Shown here in pieces: positions 1-10,374 of a DNA stretch of 64,000 nucleotides. The position numbers and the translations under genes were made by a program. Under the pieces are notes generated by a model, which did not search any database, was not told the DNA's origin, and saw nothing but the letters and a program-made list of their open reading frames with translations. The stretch is from contig NW_008806283.1 of the NCBI RefSeq assembly GCF_000400465.1, positions 248,001-312,000 on the forward strand. The letters run 5' to 3'. The DNA is from Wallemia ichthyophaga EXF-994 (taxonomy: Eukaryota; Basidiomycota; Wallemiomycetes; Wallemiales; Wallemiaceae). How positions within the stretch are numbered: position 1 is the first letter of the stretch; each line of letters starts with the position of its first letter.

Positions 1-1168
1 CGAGGAGGGGCAATTTTCTCAGGAATCTACCACTGACGTCCTTCTTCTTGCAGAGAACAGCGATAGTGTTGAGAGAAGTGTTGTCGTCGATGAGGAGGTT
101 TTTCTCAAACAACTCAGCCAGACAACTGCCCAAGATGACTTCTATAGCTTTAGTGGAGGGGTTGCCGATATACTGCTGAATGTCAGCTCTATCAACAAAA
201 GCGTCATCAATAGCAGCTGTGATGTTAGAGGTAGCTATGATGAGAACGTTTTTCCTTTGTTTAAGTTTGTCTATCTGGGTGAGCAGGGCGTTGACGACTC
301 TGATAGCGTCACTAGGTTCGTTACCGTTGACCGCAGCTTGGCGGGCGCCCGTAAGCGACTCGACTTCATCGATGAGCAGGGTGACAAAGACAGCGTCGTC
401 GTCGCACAGCCTGTTGATCATCTCGAACAGCGCGTGCACGAGTTTTCCCGACTCGGAGAACCACTTGGAGAAGAGGGAGTGGGCGTTGATCTCGACGAGT
501 CGACCTGATACATAGAGCGTGTTGAGACGTATGCTCAGTTTATGCGCAAGGGCCTGCGCCAGACTCGTCTTGCCCGTACCAGGTGGACCGTGTAGCAGAA
601 CTATCCGGTTCCACGCAATAACTCGCGGATCAATATCGTGTGCTGAGAAACGTAGCGTTGTGTTGATGTATTGCAGCAGATTGTGCTTGATCGCCTCGTC
701 ATACACCAGCGTATCCCACAGCCCGTCTGTCGCAGTACTGGGCAAGTCAAGGACGGAAGCTGCTTTCTCGGTGGAGAGTTGGTCGTTGTCGTGCTCATGC
801 TCATCGTCCTCGGTTAAGTGGTGCAGATCGAGTGCGGTATCGCTATAGAGCTGGTATGCGTGTGCTTGGAAGTGAGTGTGTGGGTTTGTGTGGGTGAGTG
901 TGTGTGTATCGTCTGTGAACCTCACCAACTCAATCTGGGTGCGTAATTCGTTGTTTAAATGTTGCAATAAGTGGGTGGATAACTGGCTGGTATTTCCGCC
1001 GCTACTTGTATCAGTGAATTTGTGTACGCTCGGTATTTCCACAGCCACTTGAAACATTCCTAACCCGCGACAAACCGCATCAGCCGCCTCGGTGAAGTCT
1101 ACGTCAGCTTCTGGCGTAAGCTGCACCTCGACTGGAGTGAATATGGGAGTGAGTGTGCTATTAGACAT
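1..1168 (-). CDS. PCH2: Pch2/TRIP13 AAA+ ATPase, C-terminus cut by window edge
   Basis: This is an AAA+ ATPase that remodels HORMA-domain proteins (Hop1, Mad2) in the meiotic checkpoint and spindle checkpoint. One frame is open from the ATG at 1168 to base 1, about 389 codons, with no intron. A variable N-terminal region is followed by Walker A GPPGTGKT near residue 206, Walker B LLIDEVESL, and the typical run EPSDAIRVVNALLTQID, then ATSNI and FVDRADI with the family's QYIG. These together separate it from other AAA proteins. The last roughly 40-60 residues lie outside the window. It is transcribed away from the GH16 gene across a 434-bp spacer. I see no lesions. Confidence 0.93.
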   Translation of the reverse strand, partial: MSNSTLTPIFTPVEVQLTPEADVDFTEAADAVCRGLGMFQVAVEIPSVHKFTDTSSGGNTSQLSTHLLQHLNNELRTQIELVRFTDDTHTLTHTNPHTHFQAHAYQLYSDTALDLHHLTEDDEHEHDNDQLSTEKAASVLDLPSTATDGLWDTLVYDEAIKHNLLQYINTTLRFSAHDIDPRVIAWNRIVLLHGPPGTGKTSLAQALAHKLSIRLNTLYVSGRLVEINAHSLFSKWFSESGKLVHALFEMINRLCDDDAVFVTLLIDEVESLTGARQAAVNGNEPSDAIRVVNALLTQIDKLKQRKNVLIIATSNITAAIDDAFVDRADIQQYIGNPSTKAIEVILGSCLAELFEKNLLIDDNTSLNTIAVLCKKKDVSGRFLRKLPLL

Positions 1169-1602
1169 TCTAAACAAACTCACCGTGGCACAAGTCCATG
1201 TTGGTAGTCGTCTTGGCACTCGAATTGGATGGTGACATCTTCTTCACAACCAGTGTAGGCAAATGTAGGCGAATGTCGGATGTTATAGACACTTATTTGA
1301 CATGTATTTGCGCGGGATTGTTTACAGGCCAAGCATTCTCACCACTGTGATGAAAATATAGTCACATAAACACATATTATCACATATTATCAAATATAGA
1401 CAGCTGAAAATTGGTATCAAACATCGAGTATAACGAGTAGTGTAGGTGGGCGAGTAATTATTTATCATCTTATTGATTTTTATTTAAGAATGTTAAAATA
1501 GATCAAACGTCATCACATCTGAAGGAGGGCTGGGTTATTCATACGTTGTTGAATCAGCGAATATCGCAGCACTCATCTCGAAACACTCAAAAAGTAGAAA
1601 AA
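1169..1602. other. Intergenic spacer between PCH2 and GH16-like gene
   Basis: This AT-rich divergent spacer holds the 5' regions of PCH2 (minus) and the damaged GH16 gene (plus). A short direct repeat of CACATATTAT lies around 1372-1391. I looked here for an exon encoding the signal peptide that the GH16 gene lacks. Every ATG found (for example 1340 and 1490) runs into a stop within a few codons. Confidence 0.5.
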
Positions 1603-2669
1603 ATGACACTTAACCTACAAAATACATATCAAGGAGCTAGCTTCTTTGATAATTGGGTTTACAACTACTCAGCTATCGATAATACAACACAAGGGAATGT
1701 ACACTACCTCGACAAACCAAACGCAGAGAAGCAAAACTTGACCTATGTTAATGACGCAGGTAATGCTATTATGCGCGTCGACAACTTCACAGATGGCAGT
1801 GACGATCCCTCCTTCGGACGTAATAGCGTGAAGCTGGTCAGTAAAGATGCATTCGATATTGGAAGCATGGTGGTTATGGATGCATCACACCTCCCATACG
1901 GTGAAAGCGTGTGAGTGGGAGTTTTTATAGGAAATGTTTCAGTTTGCTAAAATGAGAAAAACAGCTGGGGAGCATTCTGGACACTAAACAATCTCTCAAA
2001 GCAAGATGACGACGGGGAGATTGATATCTTTGAAGGCGTTAATGGACAGGAGAGTAATAGGGTTGCGTTGCACACGCGCGAGGGATGCACCCAGTCTAAC
2101 ACCACTGACGTTGACTACACTGGCCAAGTAATGAGCACAGACTGTTACTACCGCAAGAATGGAAATGAAGGCTGCTCTTACGAATCAAAGGATAACAGGT
2201 CTTACGGTAAGCAGTTCGCGGATAATGACGGCGGTGTTATGGCTATGAGTTGGGATGGTAAGGGTATTCAAATGTGGTTTTGGAGCAGAGCAGAAATACC
2301 AGAAAGCATTAAGAACGACTACCAGATCCACATAATGGTGATTTAGGAAGTCCTATGGCGTATTATCCAGCTAGCAGCTGTAATCCAAGGGAATACTTCG
2401 AGGAACAGAATTTAGTGATGGATATTACACTCTGTGGACTTTGGGCGGGTGAGACGTATAACGCCAACCACGACGACAAGTGTGCATCATTAGTGCCAGA
2501 TCCATCAAACTACGATAACGCGTATTTCGAGATACGTAGCGTGAAGACGTTTAGTGGTGGAATTACAGAGGTGGAAGGCGCACAAGATGGGGGAAGCGAG
2601 GGAAATAAGAGTGGTATATCCCATCTACTCCTACTCGCGCTTTCTGGCTTGATTTATTTTGTATTTTAA
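1603..2669 (+). CDS. GH16 endo-beta-glucanase-like gene, frameshifted and without signal peptide
   Basis: The family is glycoside hydrolase 16 (beta-1,3/1,4-glucanases and glucan-modifying enzymes, secreted or wall-bound). Exon 1 is 1603-1910, the intron 1911-1964, and exon 2 starts at 1965 (junction Val-Trp-Gly-Ala-Phe-Trp). The catalytic motif GEIDIFEG is present. Near 2319-2324 the reading frame must change: upstream conserved WFWSRAEIP and downstream GSPMAYYPASSC are one base out of register, and no intron fits between them. The C-terminus ends in a hydrophobic LLLLALSGLIYFVF after small residues, as in a GPI-anchor signal. However, the N-terminus has no signal peptide and no upstream exon supplies one. 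The intact relative at 45841 has one. This is either a decaying copy or an assembly error. Confidence 0.72.
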
Positions 2670-2727
2670 AATAAATAACTAAATTCATTCTTGATTGGTC
2701 ACCGTCATCTAGTCTGTTACGCGTGAA

Positions 2728-4212
2728 ATGGATTCCAATTGGAGATTTGCACAGTGCTTTGGGGATAAGGTGGGCATTATAAAAATGCAAGTGGATCCAT
2801 GTTTATATTTCGCAGGGAGACGTGGAGGAAGTTACAGAGGGTTCGTTGTTGTAGGCGTACACACCGACACCGACTGATTCCCCTACAGCAGATATAATAT
2901 CCACAGTGGAATTCGACCAGACAGGCGACTACCTCGCAACGGGCGACAAGGGTGGCCGCGTTGTTCTCTTTGAAAGGAATGAATCTGTGGGTTGGGTGCT
3001 CTGGCATTCCAATCACTCTAATCGCTATATTCACAGAAAAAAGGCTGCGAGTACAAATTTCATACTGAATTTCAATCCCACGAACCAGAATTTGATTATT
3101 TGAAGTCTTTGGAGATTGAGGAGAAGATTAACAAGATTAACTGGTGCAAGAGGCAGAATAATAGCCACTTCCTCTTATCCACAAATGACAAAACTATCAA
3201 GCTTTGGAAGGTATTTGAAAAATCACTCAAGGTTGTCTCAGAGAACAACCTCAGCGCCAGTCACCCTTCCCCACCCTCGTCTCTCAATCTCCCAAAGATC
3301 ACGCAGCCTCCTCATCCATCCACCACCAAGTCCCTCAGGCTACCGAGAATGTCTCATCATGACACCATCGTCGCTGCTGTTCCCCGCAAAGTCTACGCTA
3401 ATGCACACGCTTATCATATAAACTCTATCGCAATAAACAGTGACGGGGAATCTTACTTATCCGCCGACGACCTCAGAATCAACCTATGGAACTTGGGTAT
3501 CTCTGATCAGTCTTTTAACATAGTCGACATCAAACCAAACAGCATGGAAGATTTAACTGAGGTTATAACTGCTGCTGACTTCCACCCGATCCACTGCAAT
3601 CTCTTCATGTACTCTTCTAGCAAGGGTACTATCAAATTGGCCGACATGAGAGATCAGGCTTTGTGCGACCGACATGCAAAGTTGTATGAGGAGGAAGAGG
3701 ATCCTTCAAACAAATCCTTCTTCTCAGAAATAATCTCTTCCATATCTGATGTCAAGTTTTCTAAAGATGGCAGGTATATTCTCTCTAGGGATTACCTTAC
3801 ACTAAAAATATGGGATCTCAAAATGGATAACAAGCCAGTCAAAACAATCAATATCCACGACCATCTCCGCACAAAGTTATGTGAACTTTACGAAAATGAT
3901 TGCATCTTCGACAAGTTTGAGTGTACATTCTCAGGCGACGGTAATCAAGTTATGACAGGCTCTTACGACAACTACTTCCACATCTATAACAGCGATCCTG
4001 ACAACACCAACGACGTAGTCTTACAAGCAGACAAGTCTGCATTCAAGGCAAAGAAAATAGGCGCAAAGTCGTTTAATAAGAAGGATGATATCAATCTCGA
4101 CAACATCGATTTCAACAAGAAGATTCTACACGGTTCTTGGCATCCACATGAAGATACTATCGCAATCGGCGCAACTAACAACCTATTCCTATTCTCTCGA
4201 TTGTCTAGTTAG
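2728..4212 (+). CDS. CDC55: PP2A regulatory subunit B (PR55/Cdc55), WD40
   Basis: This is the regulatory B subunit of protein phosphatase 2A, which directs the enzyme in mitotic exit and the spindle checkpoint. The exons are 2728-2769, 2816-2840, 2889-2986 and 3037-4212, giving 446 aa, the usual PR55 length. Splicing restores the family N-terminus ([10 protein letters not shown], then [16 protein letters not shown]), [34 protein letters not shown] and [15 protein letters not shown]. The first two coding exons are only 42 and 25 nt. It follows the GH16 gene on the same strand after 58 bp, so its promoter must sit in or near that gene's 3' end. An insert of about 45 residues, rich in Ser and Pro, follows the WKV blade. 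Confidence 0.95.
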
Positions 4213-4679
4213 CTGGGAGTGGATAGTGATCACAAATGTAACATTATACAATATAATGCACACGATTTCTTTATTAGTGAAAATTCATTATTTATAAAGT
4301 TTATATACATTATTGTACATGATTATACATGATTATACATGTCCGCCTCCTGATTACGTCTAATGCGACAGATTCACATAAACTTTGCCCAGTTGGCCAA
4401 ATACTATAGCTTTTCGATGTAAAAGGAATCCTACACGCTTTACCACTGAGCATAAAGGTGTAGCTGTCAAAAGCCATGGAAGTTAAGATGAGGCATGTTG
4501 TGCCTTTTTATAGGTGTAAAAATTTAAAATGGCAAAAATTCTTATGTGAGTGAAAGGGGAAATGATTTATTACGTAGGCAGAATTGGGACTCTGCTAAGC
4601 CCTTTCGTGACTTTTATACCTGGTATTGCACTCACAAATCCCCAATAACGACTTTTCCATTTCTTCCATCGATGACATC
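4213..4679. other. Intergenic spacer, short 10-bp tandem repeat
   Basis: This is the 3' region of CDC55 and the promoter region of the IMA1-like gene. It contains about 2.5 copies of ACATGATTAT at 4317-4341. On the minus strand 4437-4452 resembles a tRNA D-arm, but no acceptor stem or T-arm can be built around it. I see no other feature. Confidence 0.45.
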
Positions 4680-6438
4680 ATGCTGCAATCGCTGCAATCA
4701 GCGCTGAGGGGAGAAGACAAGATAAAGTGTTTCTTTTGCGGAGCAAGTGCACCACGGCGGGTAAATCACAGCAATACACCACACGCACACGCAATCTCAT
4801 TCACATGCGCCTCGTGCCACCAACACAACGCTTACGGGGAGGACGGGGAGGTCCAGGATGTATACGCGCCCGTGACAGCCGCCACGCAGCACCAGCTGCG
4901 CTACCGCGGTCGAGGGCGTGGTGTGACGGCGGATGCACACACACATGCGCACACAAACGGAGAGAGAGAGAGCGACAGCCCCCTCTGTCGTACGTGCACG
5001 ACTAACCAGACACTCGTGCACACTCTCCTCACTAACAACCAGGACGAGTGCGACGGCGATGCGCAGCTACAGCGGTATAGGCACGCGCTTGAGACCCGTT
5101 ATCCCCCGCTTTGCTCTCCTTGTAAGGCCATGGTCGATGAGATCATCCAACAGCGCGATTATAAGGCTAAATCGGCTGCTTTGGGTGGACTGCTCGCGCG
5201 TAGTCGCGGGAGTGGTAGTAGCGGTCGGAATAGCAATAACAATAGCAATAACAATAACAATAACAATAACAATAACAATAACAATAACAATAACAATAGC
5301 ACTAGCAATAACAATAGCCTCAAACACTCACGCTCCCACTCCCCCGTCGGACGTTACTCGTATCTTGTGTGGTGTCTGCGCGGTGCGGCGTGGGTGTTGA
5401 ACAATGCACTGTATTGGCGCTTGCACTGGTGTGCTTATAAGCACTGGTATGTGTGTGGGTATGGACATGCACAAGATACACTACCGCTCTCACTCCCCCT
5501 CACTCACCCCCTCGCTATCCCACTCACGCTACTGTTCGCGTGCTGGGACCCGTCGTGGGGGCGAGCGCAGAAGCGGCGACGGCGCAGCGGGTGGGTCGTA
5601 GTGCGTGGGCGGGCGATGTGGATACGCGTGCAGCTGCTCGTCTGGCTCGAGCGGGCATGTCTAGTGCTCGCACTGGCGCTGGGCCTGCAGGTTAGGAGTG
5701 AGAGTGGGGTGTCACAAGTATCGCTCAGGCAAACTAAACACCTCACTCTCCCTTTCGCCCCACTCACCCTGCTACTTTTCGAAGTCGTCGTCCAGGCTTT
5801 CGCCCTCTCGCGTATCAGCGTCGTCGGGATGCGCCAACTTAACCTGTCGTCGACGGTTGGGCGGGGAGGGAGTGAATATGCTGGAGTGGCTGCAAGCAGT
5901 ACAAAAGATACTCCGTCTACTCAGCCTACAGACGCAGCAGCAGCAGCAGATAATCTCCACCATGCCCTCACCTTGGGCAACTTGGGCACCGCGGATATGG
6001 ACACGCTCAAGTCGCAGAAGTTGCCTGTGTTTGTGGGTCATGCGCTATATTGGTGTAGCTCACCTCAATAACTTTCATTAGGGCGAGGCATCACTCCGGC
6101 CGAGGGATGAGCGTGGAGAAGGGGAAACAGAGGGAAAACAAGATAAAACAATGGATAATGATGAAATGGAATGGATACCCGAAATAGAAAGCACTAGAGA
6201 GAGTCGTCAGCACCCTCGTTATAATCACGCGCTCAAACCACAGCGGTTCTTTGCACCACAGGATAAACAGCGCACGGGATTGGAAGGGCCATTGAGTAGT
6301 GTGAGCCTGGGTGGTATGAGTGATGTTAACAGGGGTGCTGATAGGGAGAAGAACGGGATGAAGATGGGAGTCGTGGTGGGCGTGTTGTTTGGTATAATAC
6401 TGGTACTACTCGCAGCTGTGTTTGCTTATAGTAAATAA
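4680..6438 (+). CDS. IMA1: Ima1/NET5-type inner nuclear membrane protein
   Basis: Ima1 (human TMEM201/NET5) is an inner nuclear membrane protein that helps couple heterochromatin and the cytoskeleton to the envelope. Exons are 4680-6032 and 6082-6438, about 569 aa. The first true ATG is 4680; the frame upstream opens with TTG. The N-terminus holds the Ima1_N zinc-binding pattern CFFCG ... CASCHQHN ... CRTC ... CSPC. A polyasparagine tract encoded by a hexanucleotide repeat follows near residue 185, then several hydrophobic segments. The second exon ends with the PQRFFAPQ motif and a C-terminal membrane span (VVVGVLFGIILVLLAAVFAY). The spliced junction is phase 0. Membrane topology is inferred. 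Confidence 0.82.
5232..5318 (+). repeat. AACAAT hexanucleotide microsatellite inside IMA1
   Basis: About ten near-perfect AACAAT units, flanked by variant AGCAAT units, encode a run of Asn broken by Ser and Thr at the edges. The length is a multiple of three per unit, so copy-number change keeps frame. Confidence 0.85.
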
Positions 6439-6966
6439 TAAATGAATTAATTTTTTCTTTTAAATTTTCACAGGTATAAATAACACGCGTCTGACATCTG
6501 AACAACTTGATCAAAAACCATCGATGGACATTATGCCACGATTATTGGGATCAAAGGTTTCCCGGTAATTGCCACGTCCGTTCGTAGATAAACAACCAAC
6601 TTTAAAAGAATCGTGCAGCTGCGTGTCCTTTGGCATGAGTAGGTGTGTGAGCCGAGAGTTGGTGACATTAAAATACTTGAAAGAAGCTTCAAATATGCTA
6701 GGGTAAGTGCATTGCATTCTCCTTTGATGCCCAGCACATGAAGTAATATTGTGATGACAAGAATAAAAAAAACTGATTTAATGAATGCGAGTAATTTAAT
6801 ACTTTGAGCTCAATAATTCTACGTCTGATAATTATTTAATGGCTGGGCAGGAGATAGACAAAGAGATTTATCTGACTTGGGTTGCAGATGTAGAGCTTAT
6901 AAAAGACGAAAATTTTGTAAAGATAGATATTACTATGATATACAGACATCTTGATAACTACCACGA
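6439..6966. other. Intergenic region with an unresolved small open frame
   Basis: A TATAAATA sequence lies near 6473. On the plus strand a frame of about 47 codons (roughly 6573-6718) ends at TAA after a Cys-x-Cys and a predicted helix (VTLKYLKEASNMLG). It lacks an ATG at its beginning, and no splice acceptor fits cleanly. It could be the last exon of a small gene or chance. The minus-strand frames here show no recognisable motif. Confidence 0.3.
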
Positions 6967-9603
6967 ATGTCCCGCCCATGGCCTCATTTACCTGTGAAAT
7001 TAGAAGCCAAGGAGGAGCCGGTGGAAAGCGCAGTTGTGGAAGAGAATGTTAACGCAGGACAGAACACAGGCACAGATTGTGAACTATGGCCACAAAACTC
7101 AACACAATCGACTAAACAAGCCATTGAGCAGAAATTAAGGGAAAGAATGGTTAAGGAGAATAAACTTATTTCACATACCCTTAGACGTCCTGATGGTATC
7201 GCTGTGGATTGGAGATATAAACAGATGGCTTTCGGTGACGGTGGTGTCATTGATTTGAGTGGCGGTGATAGCGGTGAAGAGCAGTCAATTGAGCAGCCAA
7301 TTGAACAGCCAATTGAACAGCCAATTGAACAAACAGTTGAGCAACCAACAGAGCAATCAACAGAGCAATCAACAGATCAGCCACACACTCTCACACCCAC
7401 TCAGCTCTCCCCTCACCAAGTTCACCAGGTCACTCAAGCTATCAAATACGCACAATTGCCAAATCTATCCACTAGTAACGATGATCACGTTTACAATAAT
7501 CCTAATCATAGTGTAATTGGCCCTGAAAACACTTCAAACACCGCTAGCACTTCATTTCCCACCTCACCAACTTACCCATCGAATCCAGCTAACTTTAGAC
7601 ATTCCACTTTCCAATCGGGTGAATTGGATCGTTCAAGCAGCTCTAATAATACCAACTACCGCAACAACTCCAACAACTCCCCTCAACAAAACCACACGCC
7701 TTTCCTCCCACAGCGTCCAGAGCTGCCAATCCACACTCGCCGCGCGGCGAAACCGATCAAAGTACCAACGAATCCCACTCCTCGGGCAAATAGCTATGCA
7801 GGGAATGGGAATACCAAGACAAACAGAAACACACACCCTGCACCTGCTGAACCTGCTGCACTTGCTCACAGACAGCCCTACACTGCCTTACCTCCTATCG
7901 CACCCAAGGGTCTAACCATTAATAGACAACCGCGCAGCCCCTCACCCCCTCTACCCAACGAAACTCCTTCGAAGCAATACGAGCTGCATATGATGGATAA
8001 AAGTAGGCGCGAAAACAACCATCTGCACAGCTTTCGCTCTGATAGGCAGAAAGAGTCACTCGATAGGACACACGATCAGCGCAAACGTATGCAGGATAGG
8101 GTTTGCGAGAAGGATAGGGAGAAAGACAAGGAGAAAGACAAGGAGAGATACAGATTGATTTACCGCGACAGAGAAAGAGAGATTGAGAGGGAAAGAGAAC
8201 GCGACCGCGAGAAGAGAGACAAAGATCGCCATCTTGAACTAAAGAGAGTCAAAGAGAGAGAAGAATCGACACTGCGCAAAGAGGCGGAACTCGACAGGCT
8301 CCAGGCAGAAATGCGCAAGCGGATGCAAGAGAGGGAGGAGGAAGACAAGAAGCGGCGAGAGGAAGACAAAAAGCAACAGGAAGAGAATAGAAAAAGGGAG
8401 GAGGAGGAGAAAAGCCTACTGGAGCGGGTAAAGAATGACGCGATTAAGGCGGCGACAGCAGCACCAGTAACAACAGCAACGACAACAGTACCAACAACTA
8501 AACCAAAAAGTGCACCTGAAAGAATGCCCGAACGGGTACCAGAAAGAGAGCATTCCCTGAGCGCTTCAAGTGACGCAGACTCAGAACTTAATACTTCCAG
8601 CATAGAAGAGTACAACAGGATAGATCTCAGTCAACTCGAAAAGATACCGACCAATCAACCACAGTTAGTGGTTCATTTAGGTAAAATAGCTGTGGGTGTG
8701 TCGACAATATAATCCTAGCCAACTCAACTGATTAACAGGGTATAATGAATAGTTTGAGTACAATGAAGATACCACTACCGCCCACATTTTACGACACAGT
8801 GAGACGAGTGGGAGTGATTGACAGCCACACGGAAAAGGCGTGGCGTGAGCTTGTTTATGGGAGCAAAGAGGAGTATGAAAGCATAGATTTCAACCAACTC
8901 GAACAGATACCACGGGATAAAGCGCAGTTAGTGACAAGACTGGCTAAAATAGCAGTGAGTGGGGGTAAAACGAACATGGTCACGCAGCACACCAACTAAT
9001 CGCACTCGACAGGGTCATATAGATTACTTGGGACATATGCAACCACCCTACCCGGATGACCTAACCGATACGGTGAGACGGGTGGGAGTGATTGACTCGC
9101 ACACCGAGAAGGCGTTGCGAGATTGCGGCGTTGCTCGTAGGAGCACCAGCAGGGGCGATAGCAGACGTAGCACGTCGGTTGTCCCCATTCCCAGCGTGTC
9201 GAAGAGCAGCAAGAGCAAGAAGCGCACGAGTGACGAACGCGAGCGGAAGAAGGAGAGGAAGAAGGAGAAGGAGAAAGACAGGGAAAGAGAGGAGCGCGAG
9301 GAAAAAGAGAAGGAGAAAGACGATAAAGACAAAGAAGACATTCAACCACCACCCAAGAAAAAGAAGCGGAAGAGTGAAAGTGACAGGGCAAGCAGCAGCT
9401 CACGCAAAAACAAGGGATATGGGCTGGAAGCCATGAGCCAACAGTCCAAGGACAAGGACAAGGAGAAAACGCGCCAAGCGACGCCTGAAGAGCTCGACAT
9501 TAACGCTCTCAATAAGGGTATCAGTGGGAAAGCGCAGGGGGAGATCAACGAAGATGGTGACGATTGCCTGAGGCCGTTGATAGACAAAAAGCGTCGTCGT
9601 TAG
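6967..9603 (+). CDS. Unrecognised charged coiled-coil protein with duplicated exon unit
   Basis: I do not recognise the family. Exons are 6967-8691, 8739-8954 and 9013-9603; both introns are phase 0, giving about 843 aa. Visible parts are an acidic N-terminus, a Q/E-rich IEQP tandem repeat near residues 103-125, a long Ser/Pro/Asn-rich disordered stretch, and a highly charged K/R/E helix (about residues 340-500). The repeated module DTVRRVGVIDSHTEKA ... SIDFNQLEQIP ... LVTRLAKIA follows, then a second K/E-rich helix and a basic C-terminus ending KKRRR, a likely nuclear signal. The repeated module suggests a short folded domain. Nuclear or RNA-related work would be a guess. It converges on PRX1 with a 44-bp spacer. 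Confidence 0.72.
8605..9115 (+). repeat. Tandem duplication of an exon-intron unit, about 265-275 bp
   Basis: Three partial or full copies line up. The end of exon 1 (8605-8691), all of exon 2 (8739-8954) and the start of exon 3 (9013-9115) share the peptide blocks EEYxxIDxxQLExIP and VRRVGVIDSHTEKA, with introns at the same phase-0 position after KIA. At DNA level the copies are clearly diverged, so the duplication is not recent. Confidence 0.75.
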
Positions 9604-9647
9604 TGAAAAATAGAGGAAAAAAAAGTTGTAACAGTACATGCATTAAT

Positions 9648-10325
9648 TTATCGAGTACAAGTAGATGTCGTGGTGGAGGGATCGCGTGTCATTCTGAGAT
9701 AAGGTTTTTTATAATCCAAATTCCCAAATGACTTTTCGGCGTCGTCGTTGGTGAGTGATGGGTGAACGATGACGCTATCGCCCTTGTTCCAATTAGCGGG
9801 GGTAGTGACGCGATAATTATCACCCAGCTGGAGACTGTCAATTGCCCTGAGTATCTCAGACCAGTTCCTGCCAGTGCTAGCCGGGTAGGTGAGCATCATT
9901 CTAATCGTCTGAGTGGGATCGATGACGAAGACTGAGCGCACTGTGAGTGGAGCACCGTGAGTGTCTACATTAGTAACATCTAGTTGGTCGAGCATATCGT
10001 ACAATCCCGCCACGTTTCTCTGCGCATCTGAGATTATCGGGAAGGGTACTTGTGTATCGTATAGCTCGTTTATGTCTCCAATCCAGCCGTGATGGGAGGC
10101 GAGGTCGTTGATGGACAAACCCAGCAATTTAACGCGTCTATCGGTGAACTCTGTGGCTATTTTAGACAAAGCACCTATTTCTGTCGTGCACACTGGCGTA
10201 TAATCGTCTGGATGGCTGAAGAGCATTGTCCAGCTGTTGCCGATGTACTCGTGCAGGTGGATACGTCCGTGGGTAGTGTCGGCTGTGAAATCGGGTGCTT
10301 TGCTGCCGAGATGGAGAGAAGGCAT
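9648..10325 (-). CDS. PRX1: 1-Cys peroxiredoxin (Prx6/Prx1 type)
   Basis: This thiol peroxidase reduces hydrogen peroxide and alkyl hydroperoxides. It is a single exon of 225 aa, the usual length. The peroxidatic motif is HPDDYTPVCTTE with Cys46; most relatives have HPADFTPVCTTE, so the AD-to-DD and F-to-Y changes are mild variants. The conserved C-terminal part (DPTQTIRMMLTYPASTGRNWSEILR, quoted in parts, and PANWNKGD) marks the Prx6 subgroup. No conserved resolving Cys is present; the only late Cys is near the C-terminus. There is no targeting peptide, so a cytosolic enzyme is likely. It is divergent from COQ10 with 49 bp between start codons. Confidence 0.93.
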   Translation of the reverse strand: MPSLHLGSKAPDFTADTTHGRIHLHEYIGNSWTMLFSHPDDYTPVCTTEIGALSKIATEFTDRRVKLLGLSINDLASHHGWIGDINELYDTQVPFPIISDAQRNVAGLYDMLDQLDVTNVDTHGAPLTVRSVFVIDPTQTIRMMLTYPASTGRNWSEILRAIDSLQLGDNYRVTTPANWNKGDSVIVHPSLTNDDAEKSFGNLDYKKPYLRMTRDPSTTTSTCTR

Positions 10326-10374
10326 CGTGGTGGTTGTGGTTGTTGTGGTGGTGTCTTCTTACTCGGAAACGATC

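Noticed and set aside
2310-2330. Programmed frameshift in the first GH16 gene
   Set aside because: No slippery heptamer or downstream structure is apparent; mutation or sequence error is simpler.
4437-4452. tRNA-like D-arm on the minus strand (GCTCAGTGGTAAAGC)
   Set aside because: No pairing acceptor stem and no GTTCGA-type T-arm within 100 nt on either side; chance resemblance or a very old relic.
5067-5327. Antisense frame rich in IVIVIV across the Asn repeat
   Set aside because: It is the reverse reading of a hexanucleotide repeat within a conserved gene.
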